A DNA stretch of 64,000 nucleotides from Paracoccaceae bacterium (GCA_014323795.1 JACONK010000018.1:186001-250000); one strand, 5' to 3'; counted from the first letter of the stretch, positions 1 to 9,927 are shown. Made by a program: numbers and translations. The notes: generated by a model from the letters alone, not told the origin.

Positions 1-408
1 GATGCCGGGAACTTTCTCTATTAGGGTCAAATAGCGTCCAGCAGCGTCTGGTGCCTTTCTGATAAGGATGTGGGAGGCGTAGTGGCTTCCCTCCTCGTCT
101 TCCTTCTCAATGTCGCGGGTCGTCATATTTTCAAAGTGCAGAAGAGACATGCCAGTGACGTTCCGGTCGCCAGCCTGAAGGATAAGCCGATGATATTGAT
201 CGTCCTCGGCCAAATCAGCACACCACATCAGGCGGCTATCCTTGCTGTAACGTCTATGGATGTCGTTGCGGGCGATGCGGTCTGACAAGGCGCCTATGAG
301 GTCTTGCAGGAAGAAATTCGGGGCGTAACGTGGTGCGTTCTTTCTATTGCGGAGGCGGAGGGCGAGTTTGCCCACTGCGATCCAGCGATGATTGGAGGGT
401 AATGCCAT
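1..408 (-). CDS. Hypothetical protein, 3' end cut off by window edge
   Basis: An open frame of 136 codons starts at ATG 408 (first residues MALPSNHRW) and runs without a stop to base 1, so the C-terminus lies outside the window. The visible part is soluble, basic near the N-terminus and acidic later (a KEDEEG stretch), with no membrane segment. I do not recognise the family. An AGAAAG stretch upstream is only a weak ribosome binding site. It sits with the next gene in a lower-GC stretch left of a tRNA-Ser gene, so it is probably part of an integrated accessory region rather than the core chromosome. Confidence 0.6.
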   Translation of the reverse strand, partial: MALPSNHRWIAVGKLALRLRNRKNAPRYAPNFFLQDLIGALSDRIARNDIHRRYSKDSRLMWCADLAEDDQYHRLILQAGDRNVTGMSLLHFENMTTRDIEKEDEEGSHYASHILIRKAPDAAGRYLTLIEKVPGI

Positions 409-447
409 AAATTTACTTTCTAAATCATCGTGACCTGCGGTCAGAAG

Positions 448-951
448 TTAGTAGGGAATTCTATACAGGCAATTTTTATCCCAACAAACCGATCCACGAA
501 AATAATCCAACCGCGCCTGCTCCAACCATGCGTGCTGAGCGGCAAGCTCTTCTTGTTCTCTTCTGACCCGTTCTTCCCCCCTTGCTCGCTCTTCAGCAGC
601 CAGGAAGCTTTGCCGTTCGGCCTCCTCCTCCTCAGCTTCGCGAACTGCAATATCTGCCTCAGCTTGTTGTATATGCTCCGCCAGATCTGCAAATAAATCA
701 GTGGAGGGCTCACCCTCTGTATCACGAAAGAATGCGATCTGATCTTTGAATTGCTTTAGTTCGTTGAGACGTCTGCATGGGTCGTCTTTTGTCACGTTGA
801 GGATTCCTGAAATTCGATCCTGATAACTTACTCTTTTATCGTCTACCCACAGCCGAAGGAGCTTGTCGGGCTTCAACACTGCATATGTGCTGATGGCACC
901 AAATGCGATGCTTGTGACTAAGCTCAAAATTCCAACGGTTCTTTCATTCAT
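448..951 (-). CDS. Hypothetical membrane-anchored coiled-coil protein
   Basis: This 167-residue protein has one N-terminal hydrophobic segment (about residues 6-26). A long Glu/Arg/Ala-rich stretch (about residues 90-145) follows and has the heptad character of a coiled coil. The C-terminus holds two cysteines (SVCWDKNC). It looks like a single-pass membrane protein with a cytoplasmic coiled coil. The ATG at 951 is preferred; a TTG lies one codon upstream. The family is not recognised. Its lower GC content and position beside the tRNA-Ser suggest acquisition by transfer. Confidence 0.6.
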   Translation of the reverse strand: MNERTVGILSLVTSIAFGAISTYAVLKPDKLLRLWVDDKRVSYQDRISGILNVTKDDPCRRLNELKQFKDQIAFFRDTEGEPSTDLFADLAEHIQQAEADIAVREAEEEEAERQSFLAAEERARGEERVRREQEELAAQHAWLEQARLDYFRGSVCWDKNCLYRIPY

Positions 952-1130
952 CAATCAATCTTCAAACTTGGTAATCCAATGAAGAGCCAATTTTATACCG
1001 CACTTTATACCACGCGATGAGCATGACGTAGACCAATCGAAACTCAAGTGCAAAACTAAAATATCCTTATTTTACATGATTATGAATCATGTCTCATAGG
1101 GTGGGATGGTCTACAATAAACAGTGGGTGG

Positions 1131-1219
1131 CGGAGACGAAGGGATTCGAACCCTCGAGACGGTTCAACCCGCCTACTCCCTTAGCAGGGGAGCGCCTTCA
1201 GCCACTCGGCCACGTCTCC
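1131..1219 (-). tRNA. tRNA-Ser(GCT)
   Basis: An 89-nt cloverleaf has matching acceptor arms (GGAGACG / CGTCTCC), a long class II variable arm and the TTCGAAT T-loop. The anticodon loop CTGCTAA gives anticodon GCT. CCA is encoded at 1128-1130. The 3' end faces the low-GC accessory genes at 1-951, the side on which tRNA-targeting integrases insert. Confidence 0.95.
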
Positions 1220-1361
1220 GCCTGCCTGTTTATGGCGCACACACCGCCGCCACAAGCGAAAACCGCAGGGCATCCGCCACACCGACGCGCCAGCCACACC
1301 CCCCGTGCAGCCGCTGTGGCGCGAACAGTCACACCTGTTCAAAACAAGCCCGAAACCACAA

Positions 1362-3143
1362 TCAACCCGCCGTTTGCACCGCCATGTCACCTTTGGAAAT
1401 ACCCGCCACCTGCACCGGTTTTTTCATCGCATCGCGGCGGAAAGGTTCCCCCAGTTCCTGGTTGATCATCACCTCAATCAGCGTGGTCTTGCCGTGGTTC
1501 ATCTGGTCTTCGATGGCTTTATTAAGGGCCGCCGTCAGCGCATCCTGTGTGCGCGCCTCAACGCCGTGCAAACCACACGCCCGGGCGATACCGGCGTAGG
1601 AGACCTGCTCATCAAGTTCGGTACCCACAAAATTATCGTCAAACCAGAGCGTTGAGTTCCGCTTCTCTGCCCCCCATTGGTAGTTGCGAAAGACGATCTG
1701 GGTAATCGGCGGCCATTCCCGGCGGCCGATGGCCGTCAGCTCATTCACCGCGATACCGAAGGCACCATCCCCGGCGAAGCCGACTACCGGCACATCCGGG
1801 CAACCGATCTTGGCACCGACAATGGCGGGCAGGCCATAGCCGCAGGGGCCGAACAGGCCCGGGGCCAGGTATTTGCGGCCCGCGTCAAAATCCGGGTAGG
1901 CGTTGCCGATGGCACAGTTGTTGCCGATGTCAGAAGAAATGATCGCCTCCCGCGGCAGGGCGGCCTGGATCGCGCGCCAGGCCATGCGCGGCGACATCCA
2001 GTCGGGCCGGGCGGCGCGGGCACGCCGGTTCCATGTGGTGCCCGGGTCGTCAGCCTCCTCGTTCATCGATGTCAGCTCCTGGGCCCAGGCGGATTTGGTG
2101 CGGGCGATGCGATCCTTGCGTTCCTCCCGGCCGGCATCACCGGCACCGTCGGACAGGTGGCCCAGAATGCCGTTTGCCACCTTGGCGGCATCCCCGACGA
2201 TACCGACAGAGACCTTCCTGGTCAGGCCGATGCGATCCGGGTTGATATCGACCTGGATGATCCCGGCATCAGCGGGCCAATACTCCAAGCCATAGCCCGG
2301 CAGGGTGGAAAACGGGTTCAGGCGGGTGCCAAGGCAAAGCACAACGTCCGCGTCCCTGATCAACTGCATCCCCGCTTTGGAGCCGTTGTAGCCAAGGGGC
2401 CCGGCAAAAAGCGGATGAGATCCCGGAAAGGCGTCATTGTGCTGGTAGCCCACGCAGACCGGCGCGGTCAGACGTTCGGCGAGTGCCATGGATGCGTCAA
2501 TGCCGCCTTCAGACAATACCACCCCCGCGCCGTTCAGAATGACCGGAGTCTTTGCCGTTGACAGCATTTCCGCCGCTTTCATAACGGATTCCTCGCCACC
2601 CGGGGAGCGTTCGAACATGATCGGATCAGGGATTTCAATATCGATCACACGGGTCCACATATCCCGCGGGATGTTGATCTGGGCCGGGCCGGACAGGTGC
2701 CTGGCCCGGGCAATCACGCGGGTCAAAACCTCCGCCACGCGGGACGGGTCGCGCACCTCTTCCTGGTAGGCAACCATGTCTTCGAAGAGCTTCATCTGCT
2801 CCACTTCCTGAAAACCGCCCTGGCCAATGGTTCTGTTGGCGGCCTGCGGGGTGACAAGCAGCAGCGGCGTATGGTTCCAATAGGCAGTTTTCACGGCGGT
2901 CACAAAGTTGGTAACGCCCGGGCCGTTCTGCGCGATCATCATAGACATTCTGCCAGTGGCACGGGTGTAGCCATCGGACATCATACCGGCGGAACCTTCG
3001 TGGGCACAGTCCCAGAACCGGATGCCTGCGGCCGGGAAGAGATCAGAGACAGGCATCATGGCGGAGCCGATGATCCCGAACGCATGTTCAATCCCGTGGC
3101 GCTGCAAAACCTTCACAAAGGCTTCTTCGGTCGTCATTTTCAT
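1362..3143 (-). CDS. xsc: Sulfoacetaldehyde acetyltransferase
   Basis: This 593-residue thiamine-diphosphate enzyme converts sulfoacetaldehyde and phosphate to acetyl phosphate and sulfite, the desulfonation step of taurine and isethionate breakdown. The N-terminus (MKMTTEEAFVKVLQRHGIEH), the FGIIGSAMMP and CAHEGSAGMM blocks and the GDG-(about 26)-N cofactor motif (GDGAFGIAVNE) match Xsc rather than acetolactate synthase. The start at 3143 is chosen because a GGGGAG site precedes it and it matches the family N-terminus; an upstream in-frame ATG at 3194 is less likely. No pta, ackA or taurine transaminase gene is in view, so the acetyl-phosphate step must be encoded elsewhere. Confidence 0.93.
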   Translation of the reverse strand: MKMTTEEAFVKVLQRHGIEHAFGIIGSAMMPVSDLFPAAGIRFWDCAHEGSAGMMSDGYTRATGRMSMMIAQNGPGVTNFVTAVKTAYWNHTPLLLVTPQAANRTIGQGGFQEVEQMKLFEDMVAYQEEVRDPSRVAEVLTRVIARARHLSGPAQINIPRDMWTRVIDIEIPDPIMFERSPGGEESVMKAAEMLSTAKTPVILNGAGVVLSEGGIDASMALAERLTAPVCVGYQHNDAFPGSHPLFAGPLGYNGSKAGMQLIRDADVVLCLGTRLNPFSTLPGYGLEYWPADAGIIQVDINPDRIGLTRKVSVGIVGDAAKVANGILGHLSDGAGDAGREERKDRIARTKSAWAQELTSMNEEADDPGTTWNRRARAARPDWMSPRMAWRAIQAALPREAIISSDIGNNCAIGNAYPDFDAGRKYLAPGLFGPCGYGLPAIVGAKIGCPDVPVVGFAGDGAFGIAVNELTAIGRREWPPITQIVFRNYQWGAEKRNSTLWFDDNFVGTELDEQVSYAGIARACGLHGVEARTQDALTAALNKAIEDQMNHGKTTLIEVMINQELGEPFRRDAMKKPVQVAGISKGDMAVQTAG

Positions 3144-3311
3144 GGCTCTTCTCCCCTGGCGGAAATGGCAGTCCGGGCACCGGGGATCCGGCACACCCGC
3201 GTAAAACCATCCAAATATAATGGAGGGGGAGGCATGTATATCCAGATACTGCTCTGGATAAGTCCAAGGGGGAAGGGCCGCGCATGCATGAAGGCTCTCC
3301 GGCTGATCTCT

Positions 3312-4268
3312 TCAGGGGCGTGAAGACCGCTTTGAATGATCACGGTCCGGTGGCAGGGGCCGGGCCTGGTCGGCGGACCGGCCGGGCCTGACCCGGGAGA
3401 TGACCTCCTCCGCCCGGTAGCCCTGCAGCCAGAGCGCACCGCGCAGGTCTGTGTGATTCAGCCGCAGGGATACCCTTGCCGCCACCACCGGTTTGGCATG
3501 GACCGCGACGCCGGACCCCGCACGCCGCAGCATGCCGAGGTCGTTGGCCCCGTCGCCGATGGCGAGCACATCCGCAGGCACCAGATTATGTGTGGCACAG
3601 ATATCAAGAAGCGCGTCAACCTTCGCCTGCCGGCCCAGGATCGGCGTATCGGGCGCACCGGTCAGTTTGCCCCCTGCCGCAAGCAGCCTGTTGGCCCGAT
3701 GTTCGTGAAAGCCGAGTTTCCCGGCAATCGCCGCGGTAAAGGCCGTGAACCCGCCGGAGACAAGCGCACAATAGGCACCATTTGCCCGCATGGTTGCGAC
3801 CAGCTCCCGCGCACCGGGGGCGGTGCTGATGCGTTCGGCAAGAACCTTGTCAATGGCCCCGACGGGCAGGCCCTGCAGCAGGCCAACGCGGGCGCGCAAG
3901 GCAGTTTCAAAATCCATCTCCCCGGCCATGGCCCGGGCGGTGATATCGGCCACGCGGGCGGCGACGCCCGCCTCTGCGGCAAGTTCGTCAATACATTCCT
4001 GCACAATCATGGTGCTGTCCATATCCGCGAGCAGCACCCGCTTGCGGCGATTTTGCACCGGCTGACAGGTCAGATCGAAACCCATGCGCTGAAGGGCGCG
4101 CCAGAAGCCGTCAAAGCCGGCAACGGGCCTGTCCATCACAAAATCATAGGCCTGTGCCGCGGCCAAAACCCTTACCGAAGTTGCGTTCAGCCCGGCACGC
4201 AGGGTTTGCACCACATCAGACCCTATTTTCCTGCCCCCGTGCGGTGCCATAAGCGTGGCTACATACAT
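3312..4268 (-). CDS. serB: Phosphoserine phosphatase
   Basis: A 318-residue HAD-superfamily phosphatase catalysing the last step of serine synthesis (phosphoserine to serine). Motif I is DMDST, with the nucleophilic Asp and acid/base Asp; motif II is the SGGF region; motif IV is [10 protein letters not shown]. About 90 residues precede the catalytic core, as in SerB proteins with an N-terminal regulatory region. The start at 4268 is supported by a GGGGAG site about 7 bases upstream. It is divergent from serC-serA, with a shared upstream region of 144 bases. The extreme C-terminus is Arg/Pro-rich and likely disordered. Confidence 0.93.
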   Translation of the reverse strand: MYVATLMAPHGGRKIGSDVVQTLRAGLNATSVRVLAAAQAYDFVMDRPVAGFDGFWRALQRMGFDLTCQPVQNRRKRVLLADMDSTMIVQECIDELAAEAGVAARVADITARAMAGEMDFETALRARVGLLQGLPVGAIDKVLAERISTAPGARELVATMRANGAYCALVSGGFTAFTAAIAGKLGFHEHRANRLLAAGGKLTGAPDTPILGRQAKVDALLDICATHNLVPADVLAIGDGANDLGMLRRAGSGVAVHAKPVVAARVSLRLNHTDLRGALWLQGYRAEEVISRVRPGRSADQARPLPPDRDHSKRSSRP

Positions 4269-4371
4269 AAAAACACTCCCCTGGCGGCACACCATCCGCG
4301 AAAGACGCCGCTGTGGCCATGGTTTCCCGTTGCGGTGCGTGTGCGCCTGTCTTATGGCCGCAGGCGGGACA

Positions 4372-4389
4372 CCCTTCCCCAACGAAGGG
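4372..4389 (+). promoter_or_regulatory. Candidate serC-type leader hairpin
   Basis: A perfect 6-bp stem (CCCTTC / GAAGGG) with a 6-base loop sits 23 bases before the serC start, preceded by GCGGGACA. A structured serC RNA motif is known upstream of serC-serA operons in alphaproteobacteria. The hairpin and position are seen here. Assignment to that motif is inference, since I could not test it against a covariance model. Confidence 0.35.
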
Positions 4390-4412
4390 CGCATATCTGC
4401 AAGGATACCAAA

Positions 4413-5579
4413 ATGGGATATAAAAGGCCGGACATACGTCCAAAAAACCCCCGCTTTTCTTCTGGCCCCTGCAGGAAACCGCCCACCTGGGCACTCACCG
4501 CGCTGGGCGACGCGGCAGTCGGCCGGTCGCACCGGGCAGCATGTGGAAAATCCAAACTGAAATCCGCGATTGACGGTACGCGAGAGGTGCTGGGCATACC
4601 GGCCGACTACAGGGTCGGCATCGTGCCTGCGTCCGATACCGGCGCGGTGGAAATGGCCATGTGGTCCCTGCTTGGTTCGCGGCCCGTGACCATGCTGGCG
4701 TGGGAAAGTTTTGGCCGGGGCTGGGCAACCGACGCGGTACAACACCTGGGCCTGGACGCCAGGGTGGTGGAAGCCGGCTATGGCCACTTGCCTGACCTTG
4801 CCGCCGTCGATTGGCACGGCGATGTGGTCTTCACCTGGAACGGCACGACCAGCGGCGTAAGGGTGCCTTCGGGAGATGTAATCCCGGCGGAGCGTGCCGG
4901 GCTGACGATTTGCGACGCAACTTCGGCGGTGTTCGCACAGGATCTTCCGTGGGACAAACTTGATGTGACGACATTCTCCTGGCAGAAGGCACTGGGCGGC
5001 GAGGCAGCCCATGGCATGCTAATCCTTGGTCCCCGGGCAGTGGAGCGGCTGGAAAACCATACCCCTGCCTGGCCTCTGCCAAAGATTTTCCGCCTGACGC
5101 AGGGCGGCAGGCTGATCGAGAATATCTTTGAGGGTGCCACAATCAACACGCCATCGATGCTGTGTGTGGAGGATTACCTCTTCGCACTCGACTGGGCCCG
5201 CGAGTGTGGAGGGTTGCGGGCACTGAAGGCGCGGGCGGATGAAAGCCTTGCGGCAATTGCGGATTTTACGGAGACGAAGGACTGGGTGGATTTCCTCGCC
5301 GTCAATCCGGCAACGCGGTCTAATACCTCCGTCTGTCTGACGTTCACCGACGCGACAATCCCGGACCCGGCAACCTTTGCGCGGGCCGTTGCCAAGCGGC
5401 TGGAAGACGAAAGTGTGGCGTTTGATATCGGTGCCTATCGCGATGCCCCGCCGGGCCTGCGTATCTGGTGCGGCGGAACCGTGGAGCCCGGCGATGTCGC
5501 GGCACTATTGCCGTGGATCGAATGGGCTTACCACGCCGAACGTACCGCAACCCCGGCAGGCAACCTGAACAACAGATAA
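4413..5579 (+). CDS. serC: Phosphoserine aminotransferase
   Basis: A 388-residue PLP enzyme converting 3-phosphohydroxypyruvate and glutamate to phosphoserine and 2-oxoglutarate. The Schiff-base lysine is in SWQKALGGE; substrate and cofactor regions include [13 protein letters not shown] and CDATSAVFA. The N-terminal [19 protein letters not shown] is typical of the alphaproteobacterial class. The ATG at 4413 has AAGGATACCAAA in front. serA follows after 21 bases, so the two are almost certainly co-transcribed, with divergent serB across the leader region. Confidence 0.95.
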   Translation: MGYKRPDIRPKNPRFSSGPCRKPPTWALTALGDAAVGRSHRAACGKSKLKSAIDGTREVLGIPADYRVGIVPASDTGAVEMAMWSLLGSRPVTMLAWESFGRGWATDAVQHLGLDARVVEAGYGHLPDLAAVDWHGDVVFTWNGTTSGVRVPSGDVIPAERAGLTICDATSAVFAQDLPWDKLDVTTFSWQKALGGEAAHGMLILGPRAVERLENHTPAWPLPKIFRLTQGGRLIENIFEGATINTPSMLCVEDYLFALDWARECGGLRALKARADESLAAIADFTETKDWVDFLAVNPATRSNTSVCLTFTDATIPDPATFARAVAKRLEDESVAFDIGAYRDAPPGLRIWCGGTVEPGDVAALLPWIEWAYHAERTATPAGNLNNR

Positions 5580-5600
5580 AACCTGCAAAGGACATGATCC

Positions 5601-7196
5601 ATGGCACACAAAGTGCTCGTATCCGACAAACTTTCCCCCAGTGCCGTGCAGCACTTTCGCGACCGCGGGATTGCGGTGGATTTTGAACCGAATCTCGGCA
5701 GGGACATGGTCGGGATGATAAAACGCATCGGCATCTATGACGGGCTCGCCATCCGCTCTGCCACGAAAGTCACCGACAAAATCCTCAACGCCGCGGACCG
5801 GTTGAAGGTGATCGGGCGGGCCGGGGTCGGCACGGACAATATCGATAAATCCGCTGCATCCAGAAAAGGCGTGATCGTCATGAACACGCCCTTCGGCAAC
5901 AGAATTACCACCGCAGAGCACACAATTGCCATGATGTTCGCGGTGGCCCGACAAATCCCGGAGGCAAACGCCTCCACCCACGCTGGCAAGTGGGAAAAAT
6001 CACGGTTCATGGGAGTGGAGCTGACAGGCAAAACCCTGGGCGTCATCGGAACGGGCAATATCGGCGGGATTGTCTGCGCCCGGGCCCGGGCGCTCGGGAT
6101 GAAAGTGATCGCCCATGATCCCTACCTGAGTCAGGAAAAGGCAGATCAGATGCAGGTGGAAAAGGCGGGGCTCGAGGATTTGCTTGCGTATGCCGACTTC
6201 ATCACGCTGCACGTGCCGCTGACAGATCAGACGAAGAATATCCTGAACCGCGAAACCCTTGGAAAAACCAAACCCGGGGTGCGGATTATCAACTGCGCCC
6301 GCGGGGGGCTGGTCGATGAGGCCGTGCTGGCGGACATGCTGCAATCCGGCCATGTGGCGGGCGCGGCACTCGACGTCTTCGCCACAGAACCGGCCGTGCA
6401 GAACCCGCTTTTCAATCTGCCCGGCGTCGTCTGCACCCCGCACCTCGGTGCTGCCACGACCGAGGCACAGGAAAACGTAGCCATGCAGGTAGCGGCGCAG
6501 ATGTCAAACTACCTGCTTGACGGGGCGGTGGAGAACGCGCTCAACATGCCGTCGATGACCGCCAAAGAGGCGAAGGTCATGGGCCTCTGGGTGCAGCTCG
6601 CAGGCCATCTCGGTACCTTCATTGGCCAGATGACGGATGAACCTGTCAAGTCCATCAACATCCTCTACGACGGCGAAGTCGCCACCATGAATCTGCCCGC
6701 ACTCACCTGCGCTGCGGTGGCAGGGATCATGAAACGGATGAACCCGGACGTGAACCTGGTCTCTGCCCCAGTGATCGCCGCGGAGCGGGGGATCAAAATC
6801 TCCACCACCAGCCAGTCAAAGTCGGGCGTGTTTGCGGGCTATATCCGGGTGGCAGTGATAACCGCAAAGCGGGAACGTTCCATCGGCGGGACTGTATTTT
6901 CCGACGGCAAACCGCGATTCATCCAGATCAAGGGCATCAACCTGGATGCAGAGGTCGGCCGTCACATGCTTTACACCACCAATGCGGATGTACCGGGCAT
7001 CATCGGTGCGCTCGGACAGACGATGGGGGCGAACGGGGTGAACATCGCGAACTTTACGCTCGGACGCTCACAGGCAGGCGGGGAGGCAATCGCGCTGCTC
7101 CGTCTGGATGACACCCCTCCTGCGGCTGCCCTGGAAGGGCTCGGAGAAACCGGGTTGTTTACCCGGATCAGGGCACTGGAGTTTGATGTGGACTAA
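5601..7196 (+). CDS. serA: D-3-phosphoglycerate dehydrogenase
   Basis: A 531-residue enzyme of the long (type 1) class that commits 3-phosphoglycerate to serine synthesis with NAD+. Visible parts: N-terminal substrate domain, Rossmann motif GTGNIGGIV, catalytic Arg in NCARGGLVDE and catalytic His in TPHLGAATTEAQ. An intervening domain of about 130 residues follows, then a C-terminal ACT domain (DVPGIIGALGQTMGANGVNI) that normally mediates serine feedback. It is the second gene of the serC-serA operon. Confidence 0.96.
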   Translation: MAHKVLVSDKLSPSAVQHFRDRGIAVDFEPNLGRDMVGMIKRIGIYDGLAIRSATKVTDKILNAADRLKVIGRAGVGTDNIDKSAASRKGVIVMNTPFGNRITTAEHTIAMMFAVARQIPEANASTHAGKWEKSRFMGVELTGKTLGVIGTGNIGGIVCARARALGMKVIAHDPYLSQEKADQMQVEKAGLEDLLAYADFITLHVPLTDQTKNILNRETLGKTKPGVRIINCARGGLVDEAVLADMLQSGHVAGAALDVFATEPAVQNPLFNLPGVVCTPHLGAATTEAQENVAMQVAAQMSNYLLDGAVENALNMPSMTAKEAKVMGLWVQLAGHLGTFIGQMTDEPVKSINILYDGEVATMNLPALTCAAVAGIMKRMNPDVNLVSAPVIAAERGIKISTTSQSKSGVFAGYIRVAVITAKRERSIGGTVFSDGKPRFIQIKGINLDAEVGRHMLYTTNADVPGIIGALGQTMGANGVNIANFTLGRSQAGGEAIALLRLDDTPPAAALEGLGETGLFTRIRALEFDVD

Positions 7197-7720
7197 TATC
7201 CGCCGCCAGGCCGATCAGCCGGTTGTCACTATGACTGGCCGAATCGGGCAGGTGTGCGCGCTCTTTATCATCCGGGTAAAAACCAAATGACGCACATTGC
7301 CCGCGTTTCCCGGGGCACCATCCGCCCCTGACGAATCCGGAAACCTGCTTACAGGATTGGTCAACATCAGAATATTGCTGCGGCTGAGAGGGCTTAAACA
7401 GGACAGACCGAAGGATATGCAGAAATCAGATCTGGAAAGGCAAGGGTGCCAAATTATTCCCCTTTCACCCCTACTGCCCGACCCGCCGGAGGTGGATGGC
7501 TTGCTCTTCTGAACCGCGTACCGGGACAGGAACAGAATCGCCGGGAAAGGCGGCACCACCCCGAACAGCATGCACGGCAATGACAGGTTCGGCGGCGGGG
7601 CGGGGAACGACCCGCGGCAAGGCACGGGAAAGAAGACCGGCACCGGGGCCACAGTCTTGCATTACAGCCACCGAACCGTAACAGAACCGCCCGGACATAC
7701 CCTTGTGAAAGACTGACCTT
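7197..7720. other. Intergenic region without a convincing gene
   Basis: These 524 bases between serA and the aminopeptidase gene contain only short frames with no family resemblance. An imperfect inverted repeat near 7211-7248 (outer arms CCGAT / ATCGG) could act as the serA transcription end. The aminopeptidase promoter presumably lies in the right half, but I see no clear consensus. Confidence 0.4.
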
Positions 7721-9100
7721 ATGCCCCCCGCCTTTGCCAAAGCCACCGGAACCACGGTGCCCATCCACGTTGTATCCGTCAAAGATTGCGCGGCCTTTCT
7801 GAACGCAGCGGACAGCCGGACCCGGGCCTGGGCAGAAACCCAGGGGTTCACAGGCCGTCTGGGCCAGGTATGCCAGATACCCGGTGACAAAGGGCTGGCC
7901 GCCGTTCTGGCCGGCTACGGCACGGACATTACCCGGATGCAGGACCGGCTTTACCTCGGCAACCTGCCCGGGGCCCTGCCTGCCGGGGCATACAGGCTGA
8001 AAGGGATCCGGGGGGCACGGGCAGAACAGGCCGCCTTGGCCTGGCTTTTGGGCAGCTACACTTTCAACCGTTATAAGGCACTGGAACCGCCCGCCGCACA
8101 GCTGGTGGTGCCGACGGGCGTGGATGCCGCCCGCCTGCAGGAAATCGCCGCAGCAGATGCGCTGGCCCGCGACCTGATCAATACGCCAACCGCTGATATG
8201 GGTCCCGACGACCTGGAAGAAGCGTTTCGCAAGCTCGCCCAAACCCAGGGGGCCGGGATCAGGGTCATCAGGGGCACTGCCCTTTTGCGCCACAACCTTC
8301 CGATGATCCACGCCGTCGGACGCGCAAGCGATCAGGCACCGCGCCTGCTTGATATGACCTGGGGTAAGGCCGGAGATCCGAAGGTTACACTGGTAGGCAA
8401 AGGGGTATGTTTCGACACTGGAGGTCTGAACCTGAAACCGGTGGGTGCCATGGCCTTGATGAAAAAAGACATGGCCGGGGCGGCGACGGTCCTGGGGCTG
8501 GCCCGCATGATCATGGCACTTGGCCTGCCGGTGCGCCTTCGGGTGCTGGTGCCAGTGGTCGAAAACTCTGTCAGTGCCGGGGCCTTTCGCCCGGGTGATG
8601 TGCTGGTATCCCGTAAAGGTCTGACAGTAGAAATCAACAGCACAGACGCCGAGGGGCGGCTGGTGCTGGCCGATGCGCTGACGCTCGCCGACGAGGAACA
8701 ACCGGCACTGCTGATCTGCAAAGCCACCCTGACGGGGGCGGCCCGGGTGGCACTCGGCCCGGATGTGATGCCGTTTTACTGCGACAACGATGATCTGTCA
8801 GCCGCCATCGCGGGCGCGGGGGCAGCAGTTGAAGATCCCCTGTGGCGCATGCCGTTCTGGACCCCCTACGAGGCGATGATTGAATCCGATATTGCCGATC
8901 TCGACAATGCGCCCGAAGGCGGTTTTGGCGGGTCAGTCACAGCCGCGCTGTTCCTGCGTCGATTCGTGGAAAACGCCGGCGATTTTATCCACCTCGACAT
9001 CTACGGCTGGACACCCAAAACCAAACCAGGGCGCCTCAAAGGCGGTGCCTGCATGGGGGCGCGGGCCCTGCTGAAAGTGCTGGAGGACAGATACCGATGA
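7721..9100 (+). CDS. M17 leucyl aminopeptidase family protein
   Basis: A 459-residue two-metal aminopeptidase. The signature NSTDAEGRL and the metal/lysine block VGKGVCFDTGGLNLKP are intact, followed by MKKDMAGAA. The protein is somewhat shorter than E. coli PepA, with an abbreviated N-terminal domain, as in the PepA-like proteins common in Rhodobacterales. It should remove N-terminal residues from peptides in the cytoplasm. Its stop overlaps the next start (ATGA), so it is translationally coupled to the NlpC/P60 gene; both probably serve peptide or cell-wall peptide recycling. Confidence 0.9.
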   Translation: MPPAFAKATGTTVPIHVVSVKDCAAFLNAADSRTRAWAETQGFTGRLGQVCQIPGDKGLAAVLAGYGTDITRMQDRLYLGNLPGALPAGAYRLKGIRGARAEQAALAWLLGSYTFNRYKALEPPAAQLVVPTGVDAARLQEIAAADALARDLINTPTADMGPDDLEEAFRKLAQTQGAGIRVIRGTALLRHNLPMIHAVGRASDQAPRLLDMTWGKAGDPKVTLVGKGVCFDTGGLNLKPVGAMALMKKDMAGAATVLGLARMIMALGLPVRLRVLVPVVENSVSAGAFRPGDVLVSRKGLTVEINSTDAEGRLVLADALTLADEEQPALLICKATLTGAARVALGPDVMPFYCDNDDLSAAIAGAGAAVEDPLWRMPFWTPYEAMIESDIADLDNAPEGGFGGSVTAALFLRRFVENAGDFIHLDIYGWTPKTKPGRLKGGACMGARALLKVLEDRYR

Positions 9101-9927
9101 CAACCGACCGCCGCCTGTGGCCCGCAAACGACCGCGTTGCCCATGCCAGGCTGGCAGGCCAGGTTAGCCTGCCCCTGTCCGAAGGGCACCGGATGCAGGT
9201 TGCGGTGCCGGTGGCTGATTTGCACGATAAACCCCGCGGCACCCGTGCCCGGCAGTTACTGTTCGGCAACCGGTTCACTGTTTTGGAGGATCACCGCGGC
9301 TGGGCTTTCGGCTTTGCGGAACCGTCCGGTTATGTCGGCTATCTGCGGGCTGCCCTGTTAGAGGACGCGGCGGAGAAAACCCACTGCGTTGCAACCCTGG
9401 GTGCCCATATTTACCCCAGACCGGACATGAAAACCCGGCCGAAGATGCTGCTGCCTTTTGGTGCCATGCTGCATTGTGGCGGGCAATCCGGCCCCTATGT
9501 GGATTGCGGACACGGCTGGGTGCACAGGCGGCAGATTGAACCCATCGACACGGTCCGCCCGGACCCGGTGCAGGTGGCAGAAATGTTTCTCGGCGTACCT
9601 TACCTGTGGGGCGGCGATTCGCCCTTCGGAATCGATTGTTCCGGCCTTATCCATATCGCCATGCTCAGCAGCGGCATCCCCTGCCCCCGCGACAGCGACC
9701 AGCAGGCGGACAGGCTGGGCGACATACTTCCCGCAGAGGCAGGCTTGAGACGCGGCGACACCATCTTCTGGTCAGGTCACGTTGGCCTGATGCAAGACGC
9801 GGACCTCCTGATCCACGCCAACGGGTACCATATGGCCACGGTTCGTGAACCGCTCGCCCGGGCCACCGCCCGCATTGCCGCCACAGTCCATGGTAACATC
9901 ACCATCCGCCGGAGACCCGGGTCTTAG
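9097..9927 (+). CDS. NlpC/P60 family peptidoglycan peptidase
   Basis: A 276-residue protein with two SH3-like segments (about residues 30-150) and a C-terminal NlpC/P60 cysteine peptidase domain. Catalytic Cys is in GIDCSGL, the His in GHVGLM, and a third polar position lies in the IHANGYHM region. No signal peptide is visible. Family members cut D-Glu-to-diamino-acid bonds in wall peptides. It overlaps the aminopeptidase gene by 4 bases, which fits sequential breakdown of muropeptides. Substrate is inferred from the family. Confidence 0.88.
   Translation: MTTDRRLWPANDRVAHARLAGQVSLPLSEGHRMQVAVPVADLHDKPRGTRARQLLFGNRFTVLEDHRGWAFGFAEPSGYVGYLRAALLEDAAEKTHCVATLGAHIYPRPDMKTRPKMLLPFGAMLHCGGQSGPYVDCGHGWVHRRQIEPIDTVRPDPVQVAEMFLGVPYLWGGDSPFGIDCSGLIHIAMLSSGIPCPRDSDQQADRLGDILPAEAGLRRGDTIFWSGHVGLMQDADLLIHANGYHMATVREPLARATARIAATVHGNITIRRRPGS

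Noticed and set aside
3312-5012. A longer version of serB extending to 5012
   Set aside because: The extension is antisense to serC. The start at 4268 has a ribosome binding site and family-consistent N-terminus.
5505-6443. Several minus-strand frames opposite serC and serA
   Set aside because: Antisense shadows of well-conserved enzymes without start signals.
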